Shown piece by piece: positions 17,395-28,387 of a stretch of DNA of 64,000 nucleotides. Every line of letters begins with the position of its first letter. The stretch's first letter is position 1. The DNA is from an uncultured Enterobacterales bacterium (GTDB lineage Bacteria > Pseudomonadota > Gammaproteobacteria > Enterobacterales > Enterobacteriaceae). The position numbers and the translations under genes were made by a program. Under the pieces are notes generated by a model. It made no database searches. It saw nothing but the letters and a program-made list of their open reading frames with translations, and was not told the origin of the DNA. Where the stretch lies: contig CAMLBO010000009.1 of the NCBI GenBank assembly GCA_946478305.1, positions 1 to 64,000 of the forward strand, read 5' to 3'.

Positions 17395-19404
17395 CTACCG
17401 CGAGGCAGTGTTTAAACTACCGGGTGAAGCAATTGTTCTCTGCGCAAGCCAGTGCTCCAGTTCATCTGCGGGCATTGGCTTGGCATAGAGAAAACCCTGT
17501 TTGCTGTCCACACCAATTTCGTCAATTAACTGCTCCTCCTCCGGTGTTTCAACCCCTTCTGCGACCACGGCTAGTTGCAGCGTTCTTGCCACGGCCACGA
17601 TAGCTCTGACCAGCGCCTGAGATACCGTATTGTCGTTGATACCGCGAACAAAACTCTGATCCAGCTTGATGCAGTCGAGAGGAATACGCGCCAGTTGCGA
17701 CAGTGAGGAGTAGCCGGTGCCGAAGTCATCCAGATGCACCTCCGCGCCAAGTTTATGCAACTGGTTGATCATCACGACGGCGGCTTTCTCATCTTCTACC
17801 AGACAGCTTTCTGTCAGCTCAAAATCGAGCATGCAATTCTTCATGCCGGAATTTTGCATGGCTTCGGTAAAGTCGCTGACCAACGCACAGTTGCCTAACT
17901 GGCGGCCAGAAAGATTCACGGCAATGCGTAAATTGAGCCCCTTGCGTTGCCAATCGGCAGCCTGCTGCGTGGCGGTGTCGATCACCCATTTACCTAGCGG
18001 TGCAATCAGGCCGGACTCTTCGGCATAGGGGATAAATTCATGGGGCTGGATCATGCCGCGCTCCGGCGAGCGCCAACGCAGCAGGGCTTCCACACTTAGC
18101 ACTTCCCCGTTAGCGGCAATTTTGGGCTGGTAATAGAGCATCAGTTGCTGCTCTTCCAGCGCTTTACGCAGATTGGTATCCAGCCACATGTATTCAGCGA
18201 CTTTCTTATTCATCTCGGGGGAAAAGACGCAGTGGGCGCTTTTGCCAGTCTCTTTCGCTACGTACATGGCGGTATCGGCGTTGCGGATCAGGCTTTCGGA
18301 ATCAGTCCCATGCTGAGGGCATACAGCAATTCCGCTGGAACAACCGGTATAGACTTCAATCAGGCCAATGCGGAAAGGGGCTTTCAGACGGCCCAAAATC
18401 TGCTGGCTGATAGCTTCGAGTGATTCAACCGAGGCGTTAGTGCTGAGAATGATAAATTCGTCGCCACCCAGACGTGCCAGCGTCTCGGTCTCTTGCAGGC
18501 AGTCCTGAATGGCATGGGCGACCTCTTTGAGCAGCCGGTCACCAAACATGTGTCCGTAGGCGTCGTTCACTTTTTTGAAGTTATCCAGGTCAAGGTATAT
18601 CAGCCCGACCTGATTATCGCCACGTTGTTCAAGTGCGGTGCGCAGTTGCTCCTGCAAGGCATTACGGTTTGCCAGACCAGTGATCAGATCGGTGTTAGCG
18701 AGCACCCGCAGCCGCTCCTGAGCCATGCGTTCATCGGTAATATCCGAGCCGGAACAGATCAGGAATTTTTGCTGTTTACCGCTACCGCTGTGAACAAATT
18801 TATTTCGAAACAGAAACAGACGCTGCCCTTTGACAGTGTTGATCCAGCGCTCAACTTCATAGGATTGCTCTTTCTGAAAGAAACCCGTGATGTTCTGACG
18901 CGAGGCAATACCTTCTTCCATCGACATGAAAAGGTCATAAGCACTGCGCCCGATAACGTCCTCTTCGCGCAGACCGGTATACTCTTCGCTCAGACGGTTG
19001 AAGCGGTGAACTTTGCCTTCCTGATCGATGATCACAATCACTGAGTTAGCTTCTGACACCACTTGTTCAGCGAAAGTCAGCCCCACTTCAAGGTCATGTG
19101 CCACTGAAGCTGTATCTTCAAAATCAGAGGCCGTACCGGCCCAAACCTCATGCGCGACCTTCCGGCCGACCAGATAGAGACAAATAGGGGTGCCAAACAG
19201 GGAGACGTCCAGCGTAAAGCAGGAGGTGATACCGGTCAGTTCACGGATACGTGCTGCCTGATAACCCGTCAGGGAAACAGCGACGTTGACCACGCCTTTT
19301 TCAGCGGATAACTCGAGGGCGTTACTGTCAGACCCCAGCCGCCAATAGGGACGTGGAGTACCTAAGTGCAGGTACAGCATGGAGTCGTCTTGAGAGTCTG
19401 TCAT
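17395..19404 (-). CDS. rpfR: RpfR, DSF receptor with PAS-GGDEF-EAL domains
   Basis: A 669-residue cytoplasmic signalling protein. The order is an N-terminal FI-like domain (about 1-95, which binds RpfF in Burkholderia and Cronobacter), a PAS domain (about 108-230), GGDEF (motif intact at 313-317) and EAL (Glu-Ala-Leu at 439-441, with DDFGTGYSSL downstream). It turns over cyclic di-GMP; in RpfR, binding of the fatty-acid signal to PAS stimulates the phosphodiesterase. It resembles E. coli PdeR/YciR throughout. The start at 19404 (MTDSQDDSMLYLHL) was preferred over one 15 codons upstream because it has GGAG in front. Both active sites look intact. Confidence 0.85.
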   Translation of the reverse strand: MTDSQDDSMLYLHLGTPRPYWRLGSDSNALELSAEKGVVNVAVSLTGYQAARIRELTGITSCFTLDVSLFGTPICLYLVGRKVAHEVWAGTASDFEDTASVAHDLEVGLTFAEQVVSEANSVIVIIDQEGKVHRFNRLSEEYTGLREEDVIGRSAYDLFMSMEEGIASRQNITGFFQKEQSYEVERWINTVKGQRLFLFRNKFVHSGSGKQQKFLICSGSDITDERMAQERLRVLANTDLITGLANRNALQEQLRTALEQRGDNQVGLIYLDLDNFKKVNDAYGHMFGDRLLKEVAHAIQDCLQETETLARLGGDEFIILSTNASVESLEAISQQILGRLKAPFRIGLIEVYTGCSSGIAVCPQHGTDSESLIRNADTAMYVAKETGKSAHCVFSPEMNKKVAEYMWLDTNLRKALEEQQLMLYYQPKIAANGEVLSVEALLRWRSPERGMIQPHEFIPYAEESGLIAPLGKWVIDTATQQAADWQRKGLNLRIAVNLSGRQLGNCALVSDFTEAMQNSGMKNCMLDFELTESCLVEDEKAAVVMINQLHKLGAEVHLDDFGTGYSSLSQLARIPLDCIKLDQSFVRGINDNTVSQALVRAIVAVARTLQLAVVAEGVETPEEEQLIDEIGVDSKQGFLYAKPMPADELEHWLAQRTIASPGSLNTASR

Positions 19405-19644
19405 GGAGCATCTCCGCTTGTAAAGCTGCACACCGCCAGAGGTCGACATGGCGATGTGACCGGGTGGCGGAGCATACTCTGATCAGGTCCGGGGTTGAAA
19501 TCGCTGGCTCTGCGCGTCGCAGACAACCCCCGTGCAGACCTAAGGCATTGAAATTAAGGTTAGCAACTGTTGGTTATATATCCAGCTGCCTGACTGAAAC
19601 TTGTTCAGATTAAGAAGGGGAGGGTCAAAGAACAACGACCCACC

Positions 19645-19841
19645 TCATATCCTCATACTTCGAACTACAAATACGCTGGCTGCTCTCGCTCACCTGAATC
19701 ACTTACGGGAGTAAGCTTATCGGGATCATGAGCCTCATGAATGATGAGACTCACTCTGCGGGCAAGCGCGTTGCGTTGTTCAAAAAGGCGAAAGTCTTAT
19801 TGTCCTGCAACTCGCATTATTCTGGGTATGCCCTTCGTTTG
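19645..19841. repeat. Palindromic intergenic repeat, expanded (copy C)
   Basis: The 450 bp between rpfR and bglX contain no gene. TCATACTTCGAACT (from about 19650) and GTCCTGCAACTCGCATTATT (about 19801-19820) look like the outer ends of the repeat seen at 5714-5834. CGCTCACCTGAATCACTTAC and GTAAGCTTATCGGGAT (19690-19733) match its inside. A GC-poor stretch between them appears to be an insertion within the element. Confidence 0.6.
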
Positions 19842-19852
19842 ATTCAAATATC

Positions 19853-22150
19853 TTACTTCAGCAGGAAGCTGGTCTTCTTCACGTCCTGCGAATCCAATCC
19901 GATGAATACGTTGAACTGGCCCGGCTCCGATGCCCATTTCAGCTTATCGTTGAAGAAGCGCAGATCCTTTTCATTAATAGTAAAGGTGACGACTTTCTCT
20001 TCGCCTGGTGCCAGATCGATTTTCTCAAAATTCTTGAGCTCCTTGACCGGACGACTGATGGAGGCCGTGACGTCCTGCAAGTAAAGCTGCACGACGGTAG
20101 CGCCGCTGCGTTTGCCGGTGTTCTTCACCGTCACGCTGGCGGTCAGCGGTTTGCTGGCGCTCATGGTGGTGGCTGACAGCGACACATCAGACACGCTGAA
20201 CTGGGTGTAACTCAGGCCATAACCAAAGGCGAACAGCGGGCCATTGGTAATATCGAAATAGCGCGAAGTATATTTGTTCGGCTTTTGCGGATTAAACGGA
20301 CGACCGGTATTGAGCACGCTGTTATAGAGCGGAATCTGCCCCACGGAGCGCGGGAAAGTCATCGGCAATTTACCGGACGGGTTGTAATCCCCAAACAGGA
20401 CATCGGCAATGGCGTGGCCCCCTTCGGTGCCGCTGAACCAAGTTTCCAGCATCGCGTCAGAGATCTCGTTTTCCCACGTCAGCGTCAGCGGGCGGCCATT
20501 CATCAGCACAATCACCAGCGGCTTACCGGTGGCTTTCAGGGCTTTCAGCAGGTCGCGCTGGCTTTGCGGGATATTAAGTTCGGTACGGCTGGAAGCCTCG
20601 TGGGCCATACCTTGCGCTTCACCGACAACGGCTACAACCACATCGGCTTTTTCGGCGGTTTTCACCGCTTCATCAATCATCTCCTGCGCCGGACGCGGAT
20701 CGTTGATCACCTGTTTTTCATACTGGTTCAGGAAATCGACAATGGCCGGGTCATTGGTGATATTGGCACCGCGTGCATACAGCAGCGTGGCTTTATCACC
20801 GATGGCCTCTTTCATACCCTGCAATACGGTTACAGCCTGATTAGCTTTACCGGCGGCCGACCAGCTGCCCATAACGTCACGCTGGCTGTCCGCCAGGGTG
20901 CCGATCAGGGCAATGGTGCCTTTTTTCTGCAATGGCAGCGTCTCATGTTCGTTTTTCAGCAGCACCAGCGAGGTACGCGCCACTTCACGTGCTTCTTTGC
21001 GGTGCAGGCGGCTCTCAGCATTGGTATCCACCGGGTCACTTGAGGCCGGGCCCAAATGGCGGTAAGGGTCAGCGAACAGGCCCATGTCCCACTTGGCGGT
21101 CAGCACGTCGCGGACTGCGCGGTCGACTTCTTTTTCCGTCACCAGGCCATCAGCCACCAGGCCTTTGAGGTACTTGCCGTACATGTTGTCTGCCATATCC
21201 ATATCGACACCGGATTTCAGCGCCATAGCGGCTGCCTGACGATCATCTTGTGCAACGCCGTGCATCACCAGCCCACCAATTGCGCCGTGGTCACTGACGG
21301 TCAGGCCTTTGAATTTCCACTGGTCGCGTAACACTTCCTGCAGCAGCCATGGATTGGAGGTGGCCGGAATACCGTTGACCGAGTTCAAGGCCACCATCAC
21401 ACCACCGGCACCGGCATCCACTGCGGCTTTATACGGAGGCAGGTAGTCATTGAACATGCGGGTCAGGCTCATGTCGACGGTGTTGTATTCACGTCCGCCT
21501 TCCACCGCGCCGTAGAGCGCGAAATGTTTGACGTTAGCCATTACGGCATCGGGTGCGGATGGGTCATTGCCCTGATAGGCGGCAACCATTTCATGTGCGA
21601 GGCGTGAGGTAAGATAGGTATCTTCACCGAAGCCTTCAGAAACGCGGCCCCAGCGTGGATCGCGGGTGATGTCGACCATCGGGGAGAAGGTCATGTTCAG
21701 GCCATCGGCTGCCGTTTCTTTCGCAGAAATACGGGCGCTGGTAGCGACAGCGTTCATGTCCCAACTGGCCGCGAGGCCAAGGCTAATCGGGAAGATGGTG
21801 CGCTGGCCGTGAACCACGTCATAAGCATAAAAAAGAGGGATTTTTAGCCGGCTGTGTTGTACCTGATCCTGCATACGGCGGATGTCGGGTTTGGTCACCG
21901 TGTTAAACATGCCGCCGACTTTATCGGCGCGGATATCCGTCATAATGGCTTCTTTGGGGTAGTCTGGCCCCACGCTGACTAAATTGAGCTGGCCAATTTT
22001 TTCATCCAGCGTCATCTGTTTCATCAGATGTGAGACGAAGGCTTCGCGCTCTTTCACCTGATCTTGTGGAATGCCCGCCGTTTGCTCCGCAAACAACGAG
22101 GTGGAACCTGCCATTAACACTAACGCGCCAATCAGGTGATGCGAGTTCAT
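19853..22150 (-). CDS. bglX: Periplasmic beta-glucosidase BglX (GH3)
   Basis: A 765-residue exported GH3 enzyme that hydrolyses beta-glucosides. A signal peptide of about 21 residues (cleavage near SLFA/EQT) is followed by the GH3 barrel (motifs FSPMVDITRDPRWGR, KHFALYGA and TVSDHGAIGG, whose Asp is the nucleophile), the GH3 C-terminal domain and a fibronectin-III-like end domain. It aligns with E. coli BglX throughout. The start at 22150 (MNSHHLIGAL) is chosen because GAAGGAT precedes it; a start six codons upstream has no ribosome site. It is a single gene. Confidence 0.93.
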   Translation of the reverse strand: MNSHHLIGALVLMAGSTSLFAEQTAGIPQDQVKEREAFVSHLMKQMTLDEKIGQLNLVSVGPDYPKEAIMTDIRADKVGGMFNTVTKPDIRRMQDQVQHSRLKIPLFYAYDVVHGQRTIFPISLGLAASWDMNAVATSARISAKETAADGLNMTFSPMVDITRDPRWGRVSEGFGEDTYLTSRLAHEMVAAYQGNDPSAPDAVMANVKHFALYGAVEGGREYNTVDMSLTRMFNDYLPPYKAAVDAGAGGVMVALNSVNGIPATSNPWLLQEVLRDQWKFKGLTVSDHGAIGGLVMHGVAQDDRQAAAMALKSGVDMDMADNMYGKYLKGLVADGLVTEKEVDRAVRDVLTAKWDMGLFADPYRHLGPASSDPVDTNAESRLHRKEAREVARTSLVLLKNEHETLPLQKKGTIALIGTLADSQRDVMGSWSAAGKANQAVTVLQGMKEAIGDKATLLYARGANITNDPAIVDFLNQYEKQVINDPRPAQEMIDEAVKTAEKADVVVAVVGEAQGMAHEASSRTELNIPQSQRDLLKALKATGKPLVIVLMNGRPLTLTWENEISDAMLETWFSGTEGGHAIADVLFGDYNPSGKLPMTFPRSVGQIPLYNSVLNTGRPFNPQKPNKYTSRYFDITNGPLFAFGYGLSYTQFSVSDVSLSATTMSASKPLTASVTVKNTGKRSGATVVQLYLQDVTASISRPVKELKNFEKIDLAPGEEKVVTFTINEKDLRFFNDKLKWASEPGQFNVFIGLDSQDVKKTSFLLK

Positions 22151-22422
22151 CGAGTATCCTTCAGACAAAAAATCAAACTGCTGTAGGGCAAAAACCGGCA
22201 GTCAGAAAGCCAACAAAGTAATGATCATTCTAAGAAAACTATAGCGTGAGAATCTAATACGTCACTTCGGCTATTAGCAATGAATACTTTTATAAGAAAA
22301 CAGTTTGTTCTGCGCGAAGCGGCGCACCACGCAATTTACGCTGAATTGAAAGTCGATGTACGAAAACTCTTTGAAGGAAGCGCGCAATTCTCGATCTTTA
22401 GGATTCCGCGCAAGGTGCTGAA

Positions 22423-22707
22423 TTAATAATAGAAGGGCATGTCGGTCGGAGTTTTACTCATGGTGTCAAAGAAAACATCTTTGGTGACGGCCCAAAAATG
22501 GGCAATAGCTTCCACGTTGAAGGTCATGCCCATCAGGCTCATGACAAAGAAACAGGTCACTGTCAGGCCAACACCGCTGCAAATAAAGGCCATGGCATTG
22601 CGGCTGGACTGGCGGCAAACGATATGTAATTGACTGGTGCAGAACATCAGAAAAGCGCTCAGTAATTCCCAGCGCATCATGAGTAAACTGGCTGTTAAGG
22701 TGCCCAT
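22423..22707 (-). CDS. yjcB: YjcB-family small inner-membrane protein
   Basis: A 94-residue protein with two hydrophobic segments (about residues 5-25 and 42-65) and a polar tail. It resembles E. coli YjcB in length, in the opening MxTLT...RWxLLSAxxMF and in the SSGxG and MSLMGMTF regions. The function of YjcB is unknown. A consensus CRP site lies about 100 bp upstream of its start, so catabolite control is likely. The match is moderate but runs over the full length. Confidence 0.65.
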   Translation of the reverse strand: MGTLTASLLMMRWELLSAFLMFCTSQLHIVCRQSSRNAMAFICSGVGLTVTCFFVMSLMGMTFNVEAIAHFWAVTKDVFFDTMSKTPTDMPFYY

Positions 22708-22807
22708 CGAACCTATTCCTGTACAGATTTATCACCCGGATTGCCGTCATCCCGATGGCCATAGCGGCGGATGTCGGGTTGCGTAAACGGAGTGAAGAGA
22801 TTAAAAA

Positions 22808-22823
22808 TGTGACTTGAGTCACA
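22808..22823 (-). promoter_or_regulatory. CRP-type site upstream of yjcB
   Basis: TGTGACTTGAGTCACA has both perfect CRP half-sites, TGTGA and TCACA, six bases apart, and A/T-rich flanks. It is between the end of malT and the start of yjcB, both on the minus strand, so yjcB is the likely target. Confidence 0.75.
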
Positions 22824-22891
22824 TTATAGCGAGAGTGATTTCGAAGCGCAAAAGGTGTTCGTTATCGAGGGCGCGGGGACGCGCTATGCAT

Positions 22892-22922
22892 AATCAAACC
22901 GCCAGCTCACGACGGTTTGATT
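22892..22922. terminator. Hairpin after malT
   Basis: A 10-bp stem (AATCAAACCG at 22892-22901 with CGGTTTGATT at 22913-22922) lies 29 bp after the malT stop. There is a T-run on the plus-strand side only, so as a malT terminator it is imperfect. Confidence 0.45.
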
Positions 22923-22950
22923 TTTGAGGGAAGGGAAAGAATACCCGTGT

Positions 22951-25674
22951 TCAGGCACCGTAACCCATCACCTGTAACAGATACTGTGCCTGCTGCACCG
23001 CATCCTGACGGTGGGTGACTCCCAGTTTTTGGTACAGGTTACGGATGTGGGTTTTGATGGTGGTCGATGCCACCGTCAGCTCGCCGGCAATCTGGTCATT
23101 ACTGTAGCCGGAGTAAATCAGTCCCAGTACCTGCCACTCCCGCTGGGTCAACGGGCTGGTGCGGATAAGCTCGGGCACCTGCGGGTGGGTCAGCAGCTTG
23201 TTCACAAAGCCTTCGTCGAAATGGGCGAATTTATGCCTGTGATGCTGGTTAATATCGCGCAGGATTTTCTGTGCCCGTCGTTGCTCCATCTCCGGCAGTA
23301 AATTGAGCTGAATCAGCTGGCGCAGCTGCTGTGCCATCATCTCGCCTTCAATCACAAAGTGACTGACAAAACCGGTGCGGTTGGAGAGCTCCAGCGCTTC
23401 AATTAATACGCGCTGAGCTTCATTTTTCCGACCGGTGTGCCAGTAGAGCAGGTTGCACAGGATCAGGTTACGGTTAAGGTCGCTGATCAGCTTCAACTGG
23501 CGGGCATTGATGTTGAGTTCATCAATCACCACTTCGGCCTCGTCAAACTGTTCCAGCAGGATTTGCACGCGGGCGATGTTACGCCATTGCCCCTGCAGGA
23601 AGTGGTTGTCCGCCATACCGGGTTTTGACGTTTGATTCAGCCAGCTGCGCGCCGATGTTTTATCCCCGACCATCTGCCAGTAAATTACCCGCGGTTTATC
23701 GGCGTTGGTCAGCCAGTCAGTGTGGTACTGCCCGTTTTGCAGCAGAGTTTCGCAGCGCTGCAAATAGCTGTAGGCATTGTCGAGATGGCCGCGTGCCAGC
23801 GAGCATTTGGCCAGCATGGCCAGACACTGTAATTGCTGTTGTGGTTGGAAGTTAGCCAGCACCTCCAGCCCTTCGCGGGCGGCGCTTTCCGCATCATCGA
23901 GACGTGCCCATGACCATAATAGTTGCGAGCGCAGGCGCAGAAGAAACTCATGCATCGGCAACTGCTCTAAATGCTGCTCACGCACCAGTTCAAACGCTTT
24001 ATCCTGCGTTTCATAGGCGGCCTGCAAAAAGCCCTGCGCAATCAGGATTTCGCTCTGTTGCAGCAGTGCCCACAGCGCGTAGTGATAGGCTTCGTGGCGG
24101 CGGGCAATCTGTTCGGTTTGCTGCATCAGCGGTAGTGCGCGGCTTAAGTCTCCTTTGCAGTGCTGGATTTCACCGGTGACAGAGGTGGCGACAATCCTGC
24201 TGTAGTAGCTTGAGTACGGCAGATATCGCAGTGCTTGGGCGGCCAGTTTCTCTGCTTCGTCCTGCTTGCCATCATTGATGGCGACCTGGGCCCGCAGCGC
24301 GTCAAATTCGGCGCTGAGGGTTTTATCCATCTCTATTTCTTCGCGCTGCATCTCGTTTTCAGCGCGCTCCAACAGCATTTCCACTTCGCTGTAACGGTGC
24401 TGACTTTGAGCCAGCCAGGCCTGTAACAGGGCCAGTTTCGGGTTCTGAATCAACCGCTCGTAAGGCAGTGCATTCAGACACTCTTCCAGCAGAGCCAGTT
24501 CGCTCTGATTAAACAATGCCCAGGCATGTTGCAGCAGAATATCGCGCAACAGGTTGGTGTCTTCGGCCCCGAGTGCATGATGGATAGCCTCGGCCGGGAA
24601 CCCCAGCGCCAACCACCCTTCCGCTGCTAAGCGGTGTATGGCCGGCAGTTCAGCCGCCAGTTCCCACTGGCAGCGCTGACGCAGAAAAGTGGCAAACAGC
24701 GGGTGGAAGTTGAACCACTCGCCGCTGTCATCCATGCGGTGAATAAAGAGTCCCTGACGTTCAAGCTCTTCCAATCGCTGCTGGCCGTTATCTTCGCCGG
24801 TCAGTTTCGCAATCAATAAAGCATTCATTGACCGCAGCAATGAGCAGCGCAGCAGGAAGTCGCGGGTAGGTGCATCGACGCGGTCCAGCACCTCATCCAC
24901 CAGATATTCGGACAGATGGCTGGCATTCAGCCCAGCCAGCTTTTTGGCCGACTGCTGCGCCGATGCGGTAGACGCGCTGGACTGGCGTGCTGACAGCGCG
25001 ATCAGCTGCAGCGCCGTGGCCCAGCCGGCGACGTCGTCGCACAAACGGCCACTGTCAGCCTGTTCAATGGGGTCCGCCAGGCGGCAATCGAAAAATTGTT
25101 GGGCTTCGACATGATTAAAGGCCAACTGCGCGGCATTCAGCTCCAGCAGTTGGTTGCGCACGCGCAGATTGGCGATGCCGAGCTGTGGCAAGGTACGCGA
25201 CAGCACCATTAGGGTGATATTTTCCGGCTGATGGCGCAGGAAGAAGCGCATCCCTTCGTGAATGGCGTCATTTGAGATCAGATGATAATCATCGATCACC
25301 AGCAGCAGCGGGCGGTGCCAGTCAGACAGCTCGACAAACAGCTGCGCAAACAGTGCTGACAGGCTGGCGTACTGATGTTTCTGGCTGAGGGCTTCGCTTT
25401 TAACACAGTGGCCGCCGGTGGCCTGTTGAATAGCGGCCACCAGATAGCTGGCAAAACGCTCTGGCTGATTATCGCTTTCATCCAGCGAGTACCAGCCAAG
25501 ATCGTTTTTGCCCGCTGCCCAGTGGGCAACCAGCGTGGTTTTCCCGTAGCCAGCGGGACAGGCAACCAGCACCAGACGGTAATTCTGCGCAGAAGCCAGC
25601 TTCGCTAACAGGCGTTCGCGTACCACCGTATTTTGTAGCCGCACCGGGCGGCTAAGTTTCGAAGGGATCAGCAT
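22951..25674 (-). CDS. malT: MalT, ATP- and maltotriose-dependent activator
   Basis: A 907-residue STAND-family activator of the maltose genes. The N-terminal ATPase has Walker [10 protein letters not shown] (about residues 39-48) and Walker [10 protein letters not shown] winged domain, TPR-like superhelical repeats and a C-terminal LuxR-type helix-turn-helix ([20 protein letters not shown], then [16 protein letters not shown]) follow. It aligns with E. coli MalT (901 residues) from start to end. Maltotriose and ATP drive its oligomerisation on MalT boxes; several candidates lie in the malPQ and malEFG/malK control regions. It is divergent from malPQ, as in E. coli. Confidence 0.96.
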   Translation of the reverse strand: MLIPSKLSRPVRLQNTVVRERLLAKLASAQNYRLVLVACPAGYGKTTLVAHWAAGKNDLGWYSLDESDNQPERFASYLVAAIQQATGGHCVKSEALSQKHQYASLSALFAQLFVELSDWHRPLLLVIDDYHLISNDAIHEGMRFFLRHQPENITLMVLSRTLPQLGIANLRVRNQLLELNAAQLAFNHVEAQQFFDCRLADPIEQADSGRLCDDVAGWATALQLIALSARQSSASTASAQQSAKKLAGLNASHLSEYLVDEVLDRVDAPTRDFLLRCSLLRSMNALLIAKLTGEDNGQQRLEELERQGLFIHRMDDSGEWFNFHPLFATFLRQRCQWELAAELPAIHRLAAEGWLALGFPAEAIHHALGAEDTNLLRDILLQHAWALFNQSELALLEECLNALPYERLIQNPKLALLQAWLAQSQHRYSEVEMLLERAENEMQREEIEMDKTLSAEFDALRAQVAINDGKQDEAEKLAAQALRYLPYSSYYSRIVATSVTGEIQHCKGDLSRALPLMQQTEQIARRHEAYHYALWALLQQSEILIAQGFLQAAYETQDKAFELVREQHLEQLPMHEFLLRLRSQLLWSWARLDDAESAAREGLEVLANFQPQQQLQCLAMLAKCSLARGHLDNAYSYLQRCETLLQNGQYHTDWLTNADKPRVIYWQMVGDKTSARSWLNQTSKPGMADNHFLQGQWRNIARVQILLEQFDEAEVVIDELNINARQLKLISDLNRNLILCNLLYWHTGRKNEAQRVLIEALELSNRTGFVSHFVIEGEMMAQQLRQLIQLNLLPEMEQRRAQKILRDINQHHRHKFAHFDEGFVNKLLTHPQVPELIRTSPLTQREWQVLGLIYSGYSNDQIAGELTVASTTIKTHIRNLYQKLGVTHRQDAVQQAQYLLQVMGYGA

Positions 25675-25872
25675 AGTTATCCATTCTTATGACTGTAAAC
25701 GAATGAGAGGAGGAATTATTTTACAGCGCGTAATTAATAATATTCCTAAGGTCTGCCAATGCAGGAAGTATTGCAAGATTGTTACACTTTTACGTGTCGG
25801 TAAGTTGCTCTGCGTCACAGTTTTAGTAGTTGTTTTTACGCGAATTAATTCCGTTTGTACTACGCCCTTTCT

Positions 25873-25904
25873 CTCATCCCTCTCTAATCCCCGGCGGGAT
25901 GATG
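25873..25904 (+). promoter_or_regulatory. MalT boxes of the malPQ promoter
   Basis: CTCATCCC (25873-25880) and TCTAATCCCC (25883-25892) are inverted MalT-box-like sites, and GGGATGAT (25896-25903) is a direct one; the consensus is GGGGA(T/G)GAGG. They lie 70-100 bp before the malP ATG. The remaining 297-bp malT-malP spacer shows no gene. Confidence 0.6.
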
Positions 25905-25971
25905 CTGCCCAACAGGCTTCCCTTCAGCATACCGTTATTGTCTGCAAAAATTACCTGCTCAGAGAGGGCTT

Positions 25972-28377
25972 ATGTCGCCATTTACATTAGAAAAAACGCA
26001 GTTTCAGGATGCCCTGGCCCGCCAGTGGCAAGGCTTTGGTTTGCAAAGTGCCCAGGATATGACACCGCACCAGTGGTGGCAGGCCGTCAGCGGTGCGCTG
26101 TCCGAACAACTGGCGGCAAAGCCCGTTGCTGAAAAACAGAAACAGGATCAGCGTCACGTAAATTACATTTCGATGGAATTTTTAATTGGCCGCCTGACCG
26201 CCAATAACTTAATCAACCTCGGCTGGTATGACACCGTGCGTGAGGTGCTGTCTGAACAGGGCGCAGAACTGGCTGACGTACTGGAGCAGGAGACTGACCC
26301 GGCCTTGGGCAACGGCGGTCTGGGGCGTCTGGCAGCCTGTTTCCTCGACTCAATGGCGACGGTCGGCCAGCCTGCAACCGGTTACGGTCTCAACTATCAG
26401 TACGGTCTGTTCCGCCAGTCCTTTGATGATGGCAAACAACAGGAAGCGCCGGATGACTGGCACCGCGAAAGCTATCCGTGGTTCAGCCACAATAGCCGCC
26501 TGGCGGTGGACGTCTCCTTTGGCGGCAAACTGGCGAAAAACAGCGACGGCGCGGAGCACTGGCAGCCTGCCTTCAGCCTGCGCGGGGAAGCCTGGGATCT
26601 GCCGGTGGTCGGCTACCGCAACGGCGTAACGCAGCCGTTGCGCCTGTGGCAGGCGACGGATATCCACCCGTTTGACCTGACGCTGTTCAACGACGGGCAG
26701 TTCCTGAAGGCCGAGCAGAAGGGCATTGATGCCGCCAAACTCACCAAAGTGCTCTATCCAAATGACAATCATCAGCAGGGCAAACGCCTGCGCCTGATGC
26801 AGCAATATTTCCAGTGCGCCTGCTCGGTGCGTGACATTCTGCGCCGCCACCATTTCCTTGGTCGCAAGATTGAGGCGTTGCCTGATTTTGAGGTGATCCA
26901 GCTTAACGACACCCATCCGACCATCGCCATTCCTGAACTGCTGCGCATTCTGCTCGACGAACATCAGATGGCGTGGGACGCCGCTTGGGCGGTGGTCAGC
27001 AAAACCTTCGCCTACACCAACCACACGCTGATGCCGGAAGCGCTGGAGTGCTGGGATGAGAAGCTGGTCCGCAGCCTGCTGCCGCGCCACTTCTCGCTGA
27101 TTAAACAGATCAACGCCCGCTTTAAAAAAGTGGTGGAAAAGCAGTGGCCGGGTGACAAAGCGGTGTGGGAAAAGCTCTCTGTGCATCAGAACAAACAGGT
27201 GCGCATGGCTAATTTGTGCGTAGTCAGTGGGTTTGCGGTTAACGGTGTGGCAGCACTGCACTCGGACCTGGTGGTGAAGGATCTCTTCCCGGAATATCAC
27301 CAGCTGTGGCCGAACAAATTTCACAACGTCACCAACGGCATCACACCTCGCCGCTGGCTGAAACAGTGTAATCCGGCGCTCTCTGCGCTAATTGATGAAA
27401 GCCTGAAAACTGAATGGGTCACCCATCTGGATGCGCTCCAGGGGCTGGAGAAATTCGCCGATGACGCCGCCTTCTGCACGCGTTATCAGCAGATCAAATA
27501 TGACAACAAAGTGCGCCTGGCCGCCTACGTTCAGCACCGTATGGGCATTACGTTGAACCCTGAGGCAATTTTCGACGTACAGATAAAACGCCTGCACGAG
27601 TACAAACGTCAGCACCTCAACCTGCTGCACATAGTCTCGCTCTACCGTCAGCTGCGCGATAACCCGCAGATGGACATAGTGCCACGCGTATTCCTGTTCG
27701 GGGCCAAAGCGGCACCGGGTTATTACCTGGCGAAAAATATTATTCATGCGATCAACAAGGTGGCGGAGAAGATCAATAACGATCCGATCGTCGCCGATCG
27801 CCTGAAAGTGGTGTTTATTCCCGATTACCGGGTTTCGGTGGCGGAGTTGATGATCCCGGCAGCGGACGTGTCCGAACAGATCTCCACGGCGGGTACTGAA
27901 GCGTCAGGCACCGGCAATATGAAACTGGCCCTGAACGGCGCCATGACCATCGGGACGCTCGACGGCGCCAACGTCGAGATCGCCGAGCAGGTCGGTGAAG
28001 ATAACGTCTTCATCTTCGGTAACACCGTCGATCAAGTGAAAGCCCTCAAGGCAGGCGGCTATGATCCGCTGAAGTGGCGTAAAAAAGATAAACACCTCAA
28101 CGCGGCGCTACAAGATCTGGAAAGCGGCATGTTCAGCGACGGCGACAAAAACGCTTTCAGCCTGATGCTGGACAGTCTGCTGAGCGGTGGCGACCCGTAT
28201 CTGGTACTGGCTGACTTTGCCGAATATTGCCAGGCGCAACAGCAGGTGGACGCGTTGTATCGTGATAAGGCGCAATGGACGCGACGTACTATCCTCAATA
28301 CTGCCCGTGTCGGCATGTTCAGTTCAGACCGCTCGATCCGCGATTATCAACAGCGGATCTGGCAGGCGAAGCGCTAA
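25972..28377 (+). CDS. malP: Maltodextrin phosphorylase MalP
   Basis: An 801-residue family GT35 phosphorylase that cuts glucose 1-phosphate from the non-reducing end of maltodextrins using phosphate and pyridoxal phosphate. The C-terminal cofactor region [15 protein letters not shown] contains the Schiff-base lysine, and [17 protein letters not shown] is the family signature near residue 110. It lacks the glycogen-storage and AMP-control extensions, as MalP does. It is the first gene of malPQ, 10 bp before malQ, under MalT boxes. Confidence 0.95.
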   Translation: MSPFTLEKTQFQDALARQWQGFGLQSAQDMTPHQWWQAVSGALSEQLAAKPVAEKQKQDQRHVNYISMEFLIGRLTANNLINLGWYDTVREVLSEQGAELADVLEQETDPALGNGGLGRLAACFLDSMATVGQPATGYGLNYQYGLFRQSFDDGKQQEAPDDWHRESYPWFSHNSRLAVDVSFGGKLAKNSDGAEHWQPAFSLRGEAWDLPVVGYRNGVTQPLRLWQATDIHPFDLTLFNDGQFLKAEQKGIDAAKLTKVLYPNDNHQQGKRLRLMQQYFQCACSVRDILRRHHFLGRKIEALPDFEVIQLNDTHPTIAIPELLRILLDEHQMAWDAAWAVVSKTFAYTNHTLMPEALECWDEKLVRSLLPRHFSLIKQINARFKKVVEKQWPGDKAVWEKLSVHQNKQVRMANLCVVSGFAVNGVAALHSDLVVKDLFPEYHQLWPNKFHNVTNGITPRRWLKQCNPALSALIDESLKTEWVTHLDALQGLEKFADDAAFCTRYQQIKYDNKVRLAAYVQHRMGITLNPEAIFDVQIKRLHEYKRQHLNLLHIVSLYRQLRDNPQMDIVPRVFLFGAKAAPGYYLAKNIIHAINKVAEKINNDPIVADRLKVVFIPDYRVSVAELMIPAADVSEQISTAGTEASGTGNMKLALNGAMTIGTLDGANVEIAEQVGEDNVFIFGNTVDQVKALKAGGYDPLKWRKKDKHLNAALQDLESGMFSDGDKNAFSLMLDSLLSGGDPYLVLADFAEYCQAQQQVDALYRDKAQWTRRTILNTARVGMFSSDRSIRDYQQRIWQAKR

Positions 28378-28387
28378 AGGAGCGGGA

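Noticed and set aside
26350-27324. A 324-codon open frame opposite malP
   Set aside because: Antisense to a conserved gene, with no domain and no initiation signals.
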